From Rebecca billardiae RCC1528 (lineage: Eukaryota; Haptophyta): a stretch of DNA of 64,000 bases. How positions within the stretch are numbered: position 1 is the first letter of the stretch; the number at the start of each line of letters is the position of its first letter. A program made the position numbers and the translations under genes. Location of the stretch: assembly GCA_965240325.2 (NCBI GenBank), contig OZ251224.1, positions 1,674,001-1,738,000 on the forward strand, read 5' to 3'. This document shows positions 33,739 to 43,504 of this stretch, piece by piece. The notes under the pieces were generated by a model that ran no database searches, was not told the DNA's origin, and saw only the letters and a list, made by a program, of their open reading frames with translations.

Positions 33739-35731
33739 GACCGCGTTCCGCGGTCCTTCCGTAGAACCAACGTAGTTAGGGGCCCGCGGTGCACCCTCCG
33801 TCGGCTGCTGTCTCAGTCTGGTCAACATGGCGGGCCGATGAGGACTGTCGCCGCGGGCCGCGCGAAGAAGCGGCCCGGCGGCCGGCCGGGGGCGGCGCCG
33901 GCGCGCGCACTGGGCGAGCGAGAACTCCGAGAGGCGCCGCGCGGCGCGGGCCGGCGCGTGCGGGCGTGCGGGCGCACCTGCCTTGAGGTGCTCGCGCTGC
34001 GCCATGCGCTCGACGACGGGCCGCTGGTCGCTCAGCCGGCGCGCCTCGTGCCGGCAGAGCCAGAGCGCGCACCACTGCTGGCCCCACCCGCCCAGCCTGC
34101 GCTCACTCACTCACGGCGCTGCGCAGCCGCGCACCGAGAGGCGAGACCGAGCGGAGCTCGGGGTGGAACGAGGCGAGCGGCGGGTCGCGCCTGCCGCCGC
34201 GCGTGCGCGCCTGCTCTACCGCGCCACCGTGCTCGCCCGCCGCCTCCTCCGCCGCGTCGGCCTCGAAGCCACGGCGGCGGCCAGCCAGCCTCCGACCGAG
34301 GCGCGGAGCCCGTGTGTGCTCACTCACCCGGCGCGGTGGCGCCCTCGAGTCGACGGCCGTCTACTCCACAGCTGGCTGCTCGAGCTGCTGCGCGGGGCGT
34401 CGCGACGAGGGCGCCGCGCGCGCCCAGCGCGTCCGTCGCCGCGTCGTGCAGCGCGTCGAGCTCGGCGCCGCGCTTCGCCAGCTCGGCGCCCAGCGCCTCC
34501 ATCCACGCGCACGTGCTCATTCGATTGTCGTCATCGCGCTCGTCGGCTCCGTGGCGAGCCCGCGGGGCGGACGAGCGGACTGCTGCGCGCCGCAGCAGGA
34601 GCAGCGCGTGGCGCGCAGCGCTCCGCGCGCAGCAGGGCCGTCTCCTCATCCACCGAGTGCACGGCCTGCGCGGCGGCGACGGCGGCGCGCGCCGGCCGGG
34701 GGGACGCACGCGCCGCCCGAGATTAGTCCGGCCGCCGAGCCGCGGTGGCGGCGTCGGCGTGCGCGCCGGGCGAGGTGGGCGAGCTCACGCGGCCCGGGCT
34801 CAGCACGCCCGTGCACAGCGCCGGCCGCGGTGGCGAGCGCGCACCGCTCGGCCGCGGTGGCAACCGGCTAGCGGTTCGGTTTGAAGCCGCGAGGTCAGCG
34901 ACGTCTCCGATGACTCGGCCATGATTGTGGTCCTCCTTCGCCCACGTGTGCTTTGTCGACCATCCGCTGGAGGCGCGCCAACGTCGGTACGGACAGCGCC
35001 TGCTTGAGCGTCGTGATGTGCATCAGCTCGAGCCGGCCGAAGATGGGCCCGCCGACGGCGATGATATTATGTGCGCGCTTGCCGCTGGGCACGTCGTCCT
35101 CCTCGTCGCGAGACGCTGGCGGGCGGGTAACCCGAAGTTTTTCTTTCATTACCCCCATATGGCACAGGAGGTTCATCCATCGAGACAGACGGGTAACTTG
35201 GTTCAACAAGCGCCATTCAAAACAATCCCTTCATTATGACACAGGAGGTTCATCCATCGAGGCAGGCGGGTAACTTGGTTGGACAAGCGCTATTGAAAAG
35301 AATCTCTTTTGATATGACGAGGCGGTTCATCCTTCGAGACAGGCGGGTAACGTATTTGAACAAGCACTATTCAAAAGAATCTGGCCTCATAGCTGTTTTC
35401 GACCCAAAACAATCAAACGTCGCTCGGCAAACTCGTACTTCAGCATACAAGAGGGATAGGAATACTCACTTGTTTCACCCCCGGGTATCTGATCCCACGT
35501 CCGTCCATCGACATACGGCGAATTGGCGGGCGCGCTTATTTCGTCAATCGCTTCTTGCGGATAGACAGCAATGTACGACGGTGTACCCCTCGAAAAAGCG
35601 AAAATTCACCCTCCAACAGCCCTCAAAATCGTCCCCCGTCCCCTTTTCTTTGATCAAAAGATCTTTTTGACAACGTAGTGAGGGCCCCCGGCGGGGCTCC
35701 ACGCTACGCGCTCCGCCCTGCACCGCGGGCC
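33739..35731 (+). mobile_element. Hairpin-capped element (HCE), copy 4, inserted in a gene copy
   Basis: The left hairpin GACCGCGTTCCGCGGTC is followed by CCGTAGAACCAACGTAG and GGCCCGCGGTGCACCC; the right end is CTGCACCGCGGGCC, so 13 bp GGCCCGCGGTGCA are inverted between the ends. It is 1.99 kb long. AT-rich repeats (TTATAATAATA and ATTATAATAATAA) flank it. The minus strand keeps a partly open frame (about 34510-34320) reading MEALGAELAKRGAELDALHD, then AAGEHGGAVEQARTRGGR and SDQRPVVERMAQREHLK further on, each shared with copy 1. Both halves of a duplicated peroxiredoxin-like gene lie immediately outside, which shows that the element is an insertion. Confidence 0.8.
35159..35390. repeat. Three tandem ~77 bp units inside HCE copy 4
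   Basis: Units begin at 35159, 35236 and 35314 with ATGRCACAGGAGGTTCATCC-like sequence. Each is about 77-78 bp and contains CGGGTAAC and CAAGC.CTATT. In one frame the first two units read AQEVHPSRQTGNLVQQAPFK and a variant. Confidence 0.85.
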
Positions 35732-36150
35732 ATTATAATAATAATAAATTGACGATGACAGTCCTTATTGAACTCGCCGAGTCGCCTGCGTCGGGCGGCA
35801 CGCCGCCGGGGTCGGCGGGGAGCGTCAGTCAGCGTGCGCAGTGTCAGCACAGTGTGTGCTTGTTGTCAACTACACTCATCTAGTCACCGCTCAGCACAGA
35901 GCGGGCAAGCTCACCATCCCGCGAACGGCTCCGATGGCACCGCTGGCATGAAGGCGAAGCCCGGCCACGACCAGCACAGCCCTGCGTGCAGGCGACGAGA
36001 GCCTCGTGCACCAGCACCGCATCTGACGGGTCGTCGGCGCGCAGGCTGCAGCGGCTCTCACGCAGCCGAATGGCGATGAATGCAGCATTGTGCAGGCCAG
36101 CTACAGTGAAGGCTGCGCGAATCGGCGCGCCGCGGCTAGTCTGAGCGTTG
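35732..36150 (-). pseudogene. Second fragment of the interrupted peroxiredoxin-like gene copy
   Basis: DNA such as GCCCGGCCACGACCAGCAC, CCTGCGTGCAGG and GAGCCTCGTGCACC matches the intact gene at about 37210-37375, with several small insertions and deletions that break the frame. Together with 33490-33738 it is one old duplicate split by HCE copy 4. Confidence 0.75.
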
Positions 36151-36679
36151 CCGACTGCGATGCCGACTGTCAAGTCAGACCGTAATGGCTACGTACTTAT
36201 AACTTCAGTACCGTACTACGTCTACTGTATGAATTAAGTGTATGCGTATAGACTATAGTCTTAGTCTCACGCGCCCGCGCGGCCCGTCGGCGTCGGCCCG
36301 CGACTGATGCGAGTCCGACGGACAGTCTGTCAGTCACAGTACTCATCAGTAGCTATAGCTGCTATAGCAGTCATCATCGACGGATCTTGGCGCGCGACGA
36401 CGCACCAGTACCGCCGCAACTGCCAACTACTATGGGCATGATATGGCACGCACCGGTACGCTGCCGTCGTATGACAGTATACTACGGGCTGCTGCGCCAT
36501 GGAGCGCCAGTCACTAGCCAGTCACCAGTGCCCAGTCACAGCTTGGCGAACGGATCCGCGCCTGGCACTTCAATGACAAGGCAGTGCGGTCAGTGGGTCC
36601 CCGTTGGCGTTGGCCGCGTTCTGTACGTGCTGCGGACGCTATCGGCCGTTTGCAGCGCACAGCGCGAGCGCCAAGCGAG
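36151..36679. other. Intergenic, no gene seen
   Basis: Spacer downstream of the peroxiredoxin-like gene. Short frames only. Confidence 0.45.
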
Positions 36680-37750
36680 CTAGTCCGTCGCGACCCGGGC
36701 GCCACCGTCATCCACGAGCCCGAGCGGGTTGCATGCGCGCTCGGAGCCGATGTAGGGCGCGAGGAAGGCCAGTGGTCGGCTCATCGTCTCCGCGTAGGTG
36801 AGCACGCCCCTCGAGCGGTACTCGTACAGCAGCTCGCCTGCGGGGCCGAAGACGTACGTGGCGCCACGCCGCGCGATTTGCGTCGGGTCGCTCACGTACT
36901 CGTCCCAGTTGCTCAGCACCTCTACCATGTTGCGCAGCCGCACGGTCGCGAGCTCGACTGGCCGTTGGTAGCCCGCCTCGTCCTTCCACCAGTTGGAGTA
37001 GCGCAATGGGCCGAGCTTGACGGGGCCGACGCCCGGGCCGATCGTGACCGGCCCGGCCGTCACGACCGCGTCCGGCGCCAGCCGCTCCGGCGCCGACCTG
37101 TCTCCGAGGTAGCCGCGAAGGATCTCGATCAGCGTGCCGGGCGCGCCGATCCCCGCGCACATGGCCAAGTAATTGAGCCACGCATCTGCCGCCGGCCGCA
37201 CCAACTCGCCGTCGGGCGGCACGCCGCCGGGGAGCGTGCGCAGCAGCAGGGCGAGCACGCCGGCTGGCACGAAGCCCGGCCACGACCAGCACGGCCCTGC
37301 GTGCAGGCCGAGAGCCTCGTGCACCGCGCCTGACGGGTCGGCACGCAGGCAGCCGAGCGGCAGGCCAGTGAAGGCTGAGAACCGGCGAGCGGCCGGGGCG
37401 TCGCCGATGCCGATCACGCGGAGACGAATCTCGGCGGCGCGCAAGTCGTCTAGCACCGCGACTAGCTGCTCGCAGTATTCGCTCGAGTCGAACTCGCCCA
37501 GCTGCGGCAGCAGGACGACAAGCGAAAGCGGCTGCTTGCGCCTGCGCAGCGCTGCCGGCAGCCGTGGCGCAGGCTGGGCCAGGCCCTCGAGCGCGGGCAC
37601 GGGCCGGCCGTCTGTCGGGTTAATCACGCGCACTGCACGGATCGCCTGGTAGGGAGCGCTCGAGGTGAGAGCGGCTGCGTGCGCCACGCCCGCGAGCAGT
37701 GTCAGCGCAACTTCTCGAAATGAGCGGCCTGCATGGCATTTGGCCGGCAT
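36680..37750 (-). CDS. Peroxiredoxin-like (AhpC/TSA, PRXL2-type) thioredoxin-fold protein
   Basis: An intronless gene of 356 aa. The N-terminus ([27 protein letters not shown]) looks like a plastid or secretory leader. Residues ~75-150 form a thioredoxin-like core: [20 protein letters not shown], then [35 protein letters not shown]. This matches plant and cyanobacterial AhpC/TSA-like proteins that carry LPQLGxFDSxEY where true peroxiredoxins have the peroxidatic Cys; a single Cys follows (EYCEQL). The C-terminal part ([35 protein letters not shown]) is typical of the same group. Enzymatic redox activity is therefore uncertain. A broken duplicate of this gene lies at 33490-36150. Confidence 0.75.
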   Translation of the reverse strand: MPAKCHAGRSFREVALTLLAGVAHAAALTSSAPYQAIRAVRVINPTDGRPVPALEGLAQPAPRLPAALRRRKQPLSLVVLLPQLGEFDSSEYCEQLVAVLDDLRAAEIRLRVIGIGDAPAARRFSAFTGLPLGCLRADPSGAVHEALGLHAGPCWSWPGFVPAGVLALLLRTLPGGVPPDGELVRPAADAWLNYLAMCAGIGAPGTLIEILRGYLGDRSAPERLAPDAVVTAGPVTIGPGVGPVKLGPLRYSNWWKDEAGYQRPVELATVRLRNMVEVLSNWDEYVSDPTQIARRGATYVFGPAGELLYEYRSRGVLTYAETMSRPLAFLAPYIGSERACNPLGLVDDGGARVATD

Positions 37751-38640
37751 CGTAGCCGATGACGTCGCGCCACGGATCCACGATGGCGGCTGTGCGAGGG
37801 GAGGGAGGCAACTAAAATACTACTACTTGTAGCGTACTACTCATCAGTGTTAACGGACGAGTCCCTTGATGGCTGATCGGACTGAGCGAGAGTGCAATCT
37901 GAGTCGACGATAGCATAGAGCTCTCGTCATCCTCGATACGGCACCAAATGTGGCGACGCATCATTGTCGGACTCAGCGTCGGAGCTGCGCCAATTCGTGC
38001 AGCATAGTGCGGCTCCGCCTCACGCAGCCTGCGCCTCGTGCCGTCGCGAACTAGCCCGGGCCCTCGGGGCGGGCGCTCCTTGATCCTCCGAGCCAGGCAA
38101 CCAGCGCTCGCATCTGATGCGCATGATCGATGTTTTGCACTAATGACAGCCCGTGCAACGCAGCGCGGCTCGACCTTGTACCATGAGATCAAGCCAAGGA
38201 GATCTTGAGGCGACCTTGCTAATCTCCGCCAGCTCTGCGAAGCGCGCGCAAGGCAACACATGCACACGACGGACCGCCAATGCGAGGGGATGTGCGCTCA
38301 GATCGCACACGGTGTGCACGTGCATGCGGGCTGCGCAAAGCGCGCGCGCGCACCCTCCAGCCGCGCCGCCCTCAGACTTGCCCTTCGTAGCCTTTGTGGC
38401 GCCGCCAGCACCCTCCTTGCCCTTCGACTTGCCAGCTCCTGAAGGACGGCACAGCGGGGGCGAGAGGTGCGCGCGTGGCGGCGGGCTCAGCTGTTGCGGC
38501 AGTCGACGAGGCATGACGCGTAGCGTGAGCGCGAACCCTGCGTCAGGAAGCTGTGGAACAGGGCCGACTGTGTGTCGTACAGCATCGTGCTCGCGGCTCA
38601 GAGCTCGAGACGTCGTCGGCGGATCACCATCGCATGCACG
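37751..38640. other. Intergenic between divergent genes
   Basis: About 890 bp. A minus-strand Lys/Gly/Ala-rich frame near 38345-38450 (KGKEGAGGATKATKGKSEGG) is repetitive and has no neighbours to support it. No confident gene. Upstream exons of the acetyltransferase could lie here. Confidence 0.4.
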
Positions 38641-39429
38641 ATGGCTGCCCTCGAACACTTGGACTGCGGCGCTCGCGCGCGCGCATCTCTTCTCGTCGAG
38701 CCGAAGCTCATTCACTCGTGCGGCCGCGTGGCACATCTCGAGGACATCGCGATCGATGACGACGGCGCTCTCGGGGAGCTGCTCGGGAGCGCGCTCACAC
38801 GTACGAGAGAGACGGGTTGCTACAAGATCATTGCATCGTGCAGCGCGCATGAGGTGGCCGCGTACGAGGCGCAAGGGTTCGAGGACAAGGGGTACCAGAT
38901 GCGTCGAGCGCTGCCCACGACTCCCACACAGGATGCCGCCACCTGGCGCTCCTATCACGCGCCTCTCAGCGACGCGCACCCCGATATCACCGCGCGCCCC
39001 ATTGCTGCGGGCGACTTCGATCTGGGCGCGCTTGCTCTGCTGGCGCAGCTCACGGTCGTCGGGGACGTTCAGCGCGAGCAGTTCGTCGAGCACGTGGAGC
39101 GCATGGATGCGAGCTCTCACACGCTCACGCTTGTGCTTGAATCCATTCCAGCCAATCAGCCGCCACAGCTCGTCGGCATTGGCACTGTCCTGCTTGTGCA
39201 GGCGGGCGGCGGCGAGGCGGCTCACCTGCGCGCGCACATCGAAGACATTGTGGTCGACCAGGGCATGCGTGGGAGAGGCGTTGGTGCGCGTCTGATCAAC
39301 TGCCTCGTGGATGCAGCGCAGCGCGCGTGCGCGTCGAGCGTGATCTTGGAGTGCTCTCGGTCGAACGCGCCATTCTACGCCAAGCTCGGCTTCGAGCAGA
39401 CGCACACGTCCATGGCGCGCTATCTCTAA
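38641..39429 (+). CDS. Duplicated GNAT acetyltransferase, GNA1-like
   Basis: The frame from the ATG at 38641 gives 262 aa made of two GNA1-like (glucosamine-6-phosphate N-acetyltransferase) units. The second (residues ~115-262) is complete: ALALLAQLTVVGDVQREQF, LVGIGTVLLV, HIEDIVVDQGMRGRGVGARL with the acetyl-CoA loop RGRGVG, VILECSRSN, and FYAKLGFEQTHTSMARYL. The first (1-110) starts in the middle of the fold (ASLLVEPKLIHSCGRVAHLE) and keeps GCYKIIASCSAHEVAAYEAQ plus GFEDKGYQMRR, but its acetyl-CoA loop is replaced by DDDGALGELL. So unit 1 lacks its N-terminal half and its binding loop and is probably catalytically dead or structural. Missing upstream exons are possible: the frame stays open to 38522. 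GNA1 makes GlcNAc-6-P for UDP-GlcNAc, used in glycans and chitin. Confidence 0.78.
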   Translation: MAALEHLDCGARARASLLVEPKLIHSCGRVAHLEDIAIDDDGALGELLGSALTRTRETGCYKIIASCSAHEVAAYEAQGFEDKGYQMRRALPTTPTQDAATWRSYHAPLSDAHPDITARPIAAGDFDLGALALLAQLTVVGDVQREQFVEHVERMDASSHTLTLVLESIPANQPPQLVGIGTVLLVQAGGGEAAHLRAHIEDIVVDQGMRGRGVGARLINCLVDAAQRACASSVILECSRSNAPFYAKLGFEQTHTSMARYL

Positions 39430-39968
39430 GTCGGTGGTGCCATCGTTCACTCGTTCCACGGGGCATCTGCCCGGCATCTGGATCCGATGCGCTGCGCGAG
39501 GCTGCCTCCCGCGCTGCCGCCCACGGGATATCCGACGTGACGAGCGCCGCCGCGTCGTGACGACGATATGATGTCGCGGCGGCGCGCGTGTTAACTGTAG
39601 TACTGATGAACCGTCGTACACATGCACGGACCACAGGCACAGTTATACTAGTCACACTCACAGGCACAGCTCAGCTGTCAACTGTGGCGGTATGCTGCTG
39701 AGCCCGCGCGGTCAGATACGAGTCACATCTGAATTCTGATGCGCGATTCTGGATGCCGATGGCAATGTTATACCAGCCTACTCCGACAATAATATTAACT
39801 TGTAGTGAATAATAATCATCGACTCCGCGTGCCGCCCTCAGCTTACGTCACTGTCGTCACGGCTATCGGCTGATGGCCGGGCAGCACCGTGTCGCAGCAG
39901 GCCGCCAGGCCGCAACCTTGCGAGCACAGTCGCCACGACTACGGACCGCTTAGCTTACGAGTTACGGC
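39430..39968. other. Intergenic, no gene seen
   Basis: AT-richer spacer; nothing coding recognised. Confidence 0.45.
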
Positions 39969-40215
39969 TACGGCCTACGCGCCGAGCGACAGTCCGAGCG
40001 TGGTCTGCGCCCACTCGACCACTTGCGCGCACAGCGGGTGCGCGCGGCCGTGCGTGTGCCGCATCCCCTCGTACGCCGCGCTGGCGTGCCGCGCGGCCTC
40101 CGCCGGCTGGTCGCAGACTGCGCTCAGCTTGGCGAGCACGAACTGGTGCACGGCCGCGTTCGCGCTGTGTGCGCCGTACGCGAGGGCGCACGCCGCCTCG
40201 TTGGCGCGCCATAAC
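39969..40215 (-). pseudogene. 3'-end fragment of the SET/MYND gene
   Basis: About 246 bp nearly identical to 51698-51942, the last 80 codons and stop of the SET/MYND gene (NEAACALAYGAHSANAAVHQ through the stop). The match ends abruptly at GGCGCGCC/ATAACTC, and no SET or MYND sequence is nearby. It is a dispersed duplicate rather than a gene. Confidence 0.85.
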
Positions 40216-40237
40216 TCATTATATAACTGATGTATAC

Positions 40238-40338
40238 TCATTCTATATGATTTAACGACACATGTAGGACGGCGCAGGTCTCCTGATTCGTCGTCGGCAG
40301 TGCCCGATCGTCGACACGAAGTCGGCGTTGGTGGCACG
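40238..40338 (-). repeat. ~100 bp dispersed repeat, partner of 30843-30945
   Basis: Reverse-complement match to 30843-30945, sharing CGACTTCGTGTCGACGATCG and GGGCACTGCCG.CGACGAATC. Confidence 0.8.
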
Positions 40339-40432
40339 GAGCATAGCCTGAACCGCGATCGAACAGTGAGTGGCTTGAGCGCTGATATGACTCGCCGCTT
40401 ATTAGCAGCCAGAATTTAATAAGCGACGGGCG

Positions 40433-40438
<6 letters not shown>

Positions 40439-40473
<35 letters not shown>
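40439..40473. repeat. (GA)n microsatellite, ~35 bp
   Basis: A perfect GA run downstream of the MFS transporter gene. Confidence 0.95.
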
Positions 40474-40475
<2 letters not shown>

Positions 40476-40506
40476 TCATTTTATTATTGCGCGCACGTTG
40501 CCACTG

Positions 40507-42108
40507 TTACAAGTCGACGTGAACGTCATCGTCAAGTTCGTGATAGTAGTTATAGTAGCCGGCCAATCGCTCACCACTGCTGCACAGCTGGACCCAGTGA
40601 AGCTGTAGGGGTGGTGAACCTGTGCTGCGCCCTGCGTTGCCTCCGCCAGCAGTGTGCGACTCGGGTGCATCATGAAACACGTCGTCAGTGGCGATCCCAG
40701 CCACGCGTGCCTCACCATCTCCGTCAGCAGCATCCTCGACGCCAGCAGCACTGGCAGCTGGAGCCGGATAGACGACCGTCAGAGCGAGCCCTGCCATGCT
40801 GCCAATCTCGAGCGCAGCAGTGGCCAGTGCCAGTGGCCACATCGGCAAGGGCTCTGCCACAGACGACGCCTCGCCAACGCTGCCTGTCATGGCCCTCGTG
40901 TCGTCGAGCGGGGCTTTCGTGTATGTGGCGCCTGTCAGCATGATGACTGCGCTCAGACTCAGATTTCGTGCGCAGAACATGAGGCCGATGGCAGTGCCCT
41001 TGAGGCCTGGGGGCACTGCATCTGCCACGGCGGTGGTAGTGTGCACAGCAACGAGGCCACGACCAGCGCAGATCACACCAGTGGGAGCAATGATGGCGAG
41101 CCATGGCGAGGCATGCGCTGAGAAGCACGCTGCGAAACCCAGCGCCGCCGCGCCACAGAGCTGTGCAGCAGCCCCACGTAGCCCCATGGCCCTTGGCGAC
41201 GAGCCCACGCGCACGAACCAGTGGAACGCCTCGGACGCGGTCACGGACGCGATGACCATGAGAGCGTACGCCAGCCCAAACTCGCCCGTGGTGAGCCCAG
41301 TCGCAGTGCCACGCAGCAGGTGCGGTGCTGTGACAAAGATCAAGTTTTGTGCGCTGAAGGAAGCTGCCTCAGCACACACGAGGCCGATGTAGAGCGCGCT
41401 GCCGAGCAGCGCGCTCATGTGCCCGCATGCCGCACGCAATGCGTGCGATGCAGACCTGGCGTCGGCCACATCTGGCTTCATCCGCTGAGCGCCACTCGCG
41501 TCCTCCACTGGGCGCGCAGCAGCAGACAGCCTGTGCGACGTGCCAAGCCGCGCGCATGAGCACAGCGCGAGACTGAGAAGGCCGACAAGCACCATGCCGA
41601 CGCTCGTGCTACGCCAGCCGTACATGTCCTCGAGATATGCGCCCACTGCGGGCGCCAGCGCGGCCGCCACCTGCCGCACCACCTGCAGTCGACCTGAAGC
41701 TCTCGCAAAAGCGCTCGGTGCTGGGTAGCATGCGGCAGCAATCACCTGCGTGCAGACGCTCGCCATGCCAATCGCGCCACCTTGAGTGGCGCGCACGGCA
41801 ACCACATAGAAGAGCTGATTTGCGCCGACTAGGAGCATGCTGGCAGCGCTGAAGACGCCTATGCCGAAGAGTAGCACGAGACCCGCGCCAACGCCATCAG
41901 CAAGGAAACCGCCCGCGAGCGTTCCAAGTGAGAAGCTAGCAGCGTACGAGGCCATGGTGAGCTGGATTTCGGCCATCGACGCACGGAAAGCACGCCTCAT
42001 AGAAGGCAAGCACGGCGCGGTCAGGTCAAACCCGATGGAGCCCAGCATTGCTGCAGCACATAGCGCCGGGAGTAGCAAGCGGGTGCTCGCCGCTGACATT
42101 ACGGCCAT
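40507..42108 (-). CDS. Major facilitator superfamily transporter (DHA1/Bcr-like)
   Basis: An intronless gene of 533 aa with about 12 hydrophobic helices in two halves, separated by a hydrophilic loop near residues 195-230. Helix 1 begins after MAVMSAASTRLLLPALCAAA and continues SIGFDLTAPCLPSMRRAF, a start typical of the Bcr/CflA drug:H+ antiporter group. The helix 2-3 loop keeps a motif A remnant (GGFLADGVGAGLVL), with the conserved basic residues missing. Helix 5 lacks a clear antiporter motif C. The last ~90 residues are hydrophilic and His/Asp-rich (ELDDDVHVDL), probably cytosolic. Substrate unknown. The start is 290 bp from the divergent GDSL esterase. Confidence 0.85.
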   Translation of the reverse strand: MAVMSAASTRLLLPALCAAAMLGSIGFDLTAPCLPSMRRAFRASMAEIQLTMASYAASFSLGTLAGGFLADGVGAGLVLLFGIGVFSAASMLLVGANQLFYVVAVRATQGGAIGMASVCTQVIAAACYPAPSAFARASGRLQVVRQVAAALAPAVGAYLEDMYGWRSTSVGMVLVGLLSLALCSCARLGTSHRLSAAARPVEDASGAQRMKPDVADARSASHALRAACGHMSALLGSALYIGLVCAEAASFSAQNLIFVTAPHLLRGTATGLTTGEFGLAYALMVIASVTASEAFHWFVRVGSSPRAMGLRGAAAQLCGAAALGFAACFSAHASPWLAIIAPTGVICAGRGLVAVHTTTAVADAVPPGLKGTAIGLMFCARNLSLSAVIMLTGATYTKAPLDDTRAMTGSVGEASSVAEPLPMWPLALATAALEIGSMAGLALTVVYPAPAASAAGVEDAADGDGEARVAGIATDDVFHDAPESHTAGGGNAGRSTGSPPLQLHWVQLCSSGERLAGYYNYYHELDDDVHVDL

Positions 42109-42398
42109 GCTTGATGAATGGAAGCCCAGCTCTCCGGGGTTGCCGCCGACGGCAGAAGGGGTCTCTGTTGGATGGCGTCAATCACGCCGGGGCGCCCCTC
42201 GCCGGTCGCCGGGTGCCCGGCTCGTGTGAGCTCGCCGTTGGCACCTCCGATTCGGGGGACGACCGCCGTGTGAGCGCGGGCCTCCTCAACGCCACCAAGG
42301 CGCCGACAGCGCTGAACACGCCCCTGCACACATCGCCTCGCCGTGCCCACGCGCGTTCAAAACGGCCTACATCGAGGCTCTCGTCGCGGCCAGTCCTT
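42109..42398. promoter_or_regulatory. Divergent intergenic region, MFS / GDSL
   Basis: 290 bp. Bases ~42163-42188 are a remnant of the mariner-like family (TTGGATGGCGTCAATCACGCC). From about 42226 the sequence is shared with the inverted GDSL copy at 61-62 kb, so that copy carries part of this upstream region. Confidence 0.55.
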
Positions 42399-43250
42399 AT
42401 GGCGGCCAACGAGCTAGGACGAGTGGTCGTGGTGGCCGCGTGCGGAGTGGCCGCGGGACTAGCTGCAGCCTGGATGCGCACGCGGCTGCGCAGCAGCCAA
42501 GCGTGTCATCTGCGCTCCCGCGACGAGTCGACGTGGAGCGTGCGCCCCGCGCGCGTCATCTGCTTTGGCGACAGCATCACGGAGTATGGCAGCTGCCCAT
42601 CTGACGATGGCTGGGTCGCCAAGCTGCAATGGGCCTACTTGCGCAAGGCGGACGTGCTCAACCGCGGCTTCTCTGGATACACCTCTCGGATGCTCGTTCG
42701 CATTCTCCCCGACCTGCTCGCTCCGCTCCTCGCGGACGGATTCTGCACCGTCGCTGTGACAGTCATGCTCGGCGCTAATGACGCAACATCGCCTAGCAGC
42801 TTCCAGCACGTGCCACCCGACGAGTTCCTGCAGAACATGACGGCGATCATCCGCGAGCTACGTGCCGCCTTCCCTACCGCCTGCGTCCTCGTGCTCAGCC
42901 CACCTGCGGTCGATGCTGCCGCGTGGGACGCACATTGCCGTGCCACATACGGTGCAGACGGTGGTGGCCGATGCATGCCCCTTGTGTCTGAGTATGGAGA
43001 GCTCGCTGCCCGCGCGGCAGCGGCAACAGGCTGCCTGTTCATCGACGTGGCCGGAGCGATGGTCGGTCCCTCCGGAAACGCGCCCGTTGGGCACCTGCTC
43101 AGCGACGGCCTTCACCTCTCGCCGTCTGGCCAGCACATCGTATCGAGCCTCATCGAGGAAGCACTTGCGGCGCAGCCCAAGGCCGCCGCCGCGGGGCTGC
43201 CCGAGTTCTTCCCGCGCGATCCAATTGCTGCTCCGAGAATGCTGCTCTGA
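42399..43250 (+). CDS. GDSL-type esterase/lipase (IAH1-like), membrane-anchored, copy A
   Basis: An intronless gene of 283 aa from the ATG at 42399. That start opens with one hydrophobic helix (LGRVVVVAACGVAAGLAAAW), a likely signal anchor. The SGNH hydrolase blocks are intact: block I VICFGDSITEYG (nucleophile Ser), block II NRGFSGYTSRM (oxyanion Gly), block III VTVMLGANDAT (oxyanion Asn), and block V SDGLHLSPSGQ (Asp and His). Order and spacing fit the isoamyl-acetate-hydrolysing IAH1 group, which cleaves small esters. An almost identical inverted copy lies at 61242-62093. The frame extends upstream to 42048, but that part overlaps the MFS gene start and is not conserved in copy B. Confidence 0.9.
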   Translation: MAANELGRVVVVAACGVAAGLAAAWMRTRLRSSQACHLRSRDESTWSVRPARVICFGDSITEYGSCPSDDGWVAKLQWAYLRKADVLNRGFSGYTSRMLVRILPDLLAPLLADGFCTVAVTVMLGANDATSPSSFQHVPPDEFLQNMTAIIRELRAAFPTACVLVLSPPAVDAAAWDAHCRATYGADGGGRCMPLVSEYGELAARAAAATGCLFIDVAGAMVGPSGNAPVGHLLSDGLHLSPSGQHIVSSLIEEALAAQPKAAAAGLPEFFPRDPIAAPRMLL

Positions 43251-43504
43251 TCATGGGCATCACGATGGAAACAATCGCAGCTCACACGGCACAGGCGGCA
43301 GGTGTCCTGTCTAGAGCACTCTAGCTCACTGGCAGTCAGACTGTCATTACAGAGAGTGAGCTTCATGATGAGAGACATATCAGACTCAGAATCACATCGA
43401 CTGCTGACACTGCGCGGGCGGACGAATCGCCTGCGGACTGCGGTAGTAGGCCTGAAGCGCACGGTCCTGTTCACTGAACTCTGAAGAGTCGGCCCGGCAC
43501 GGGC

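Noticed and set aside
38140-39627. 495-residue minus-strand frame
   Set aside because: Antisense to the GNA1-like gene, whose plus strand has clear family motifs. The Lys/Gly-rich piece near 38345-38450 remains unexplained.
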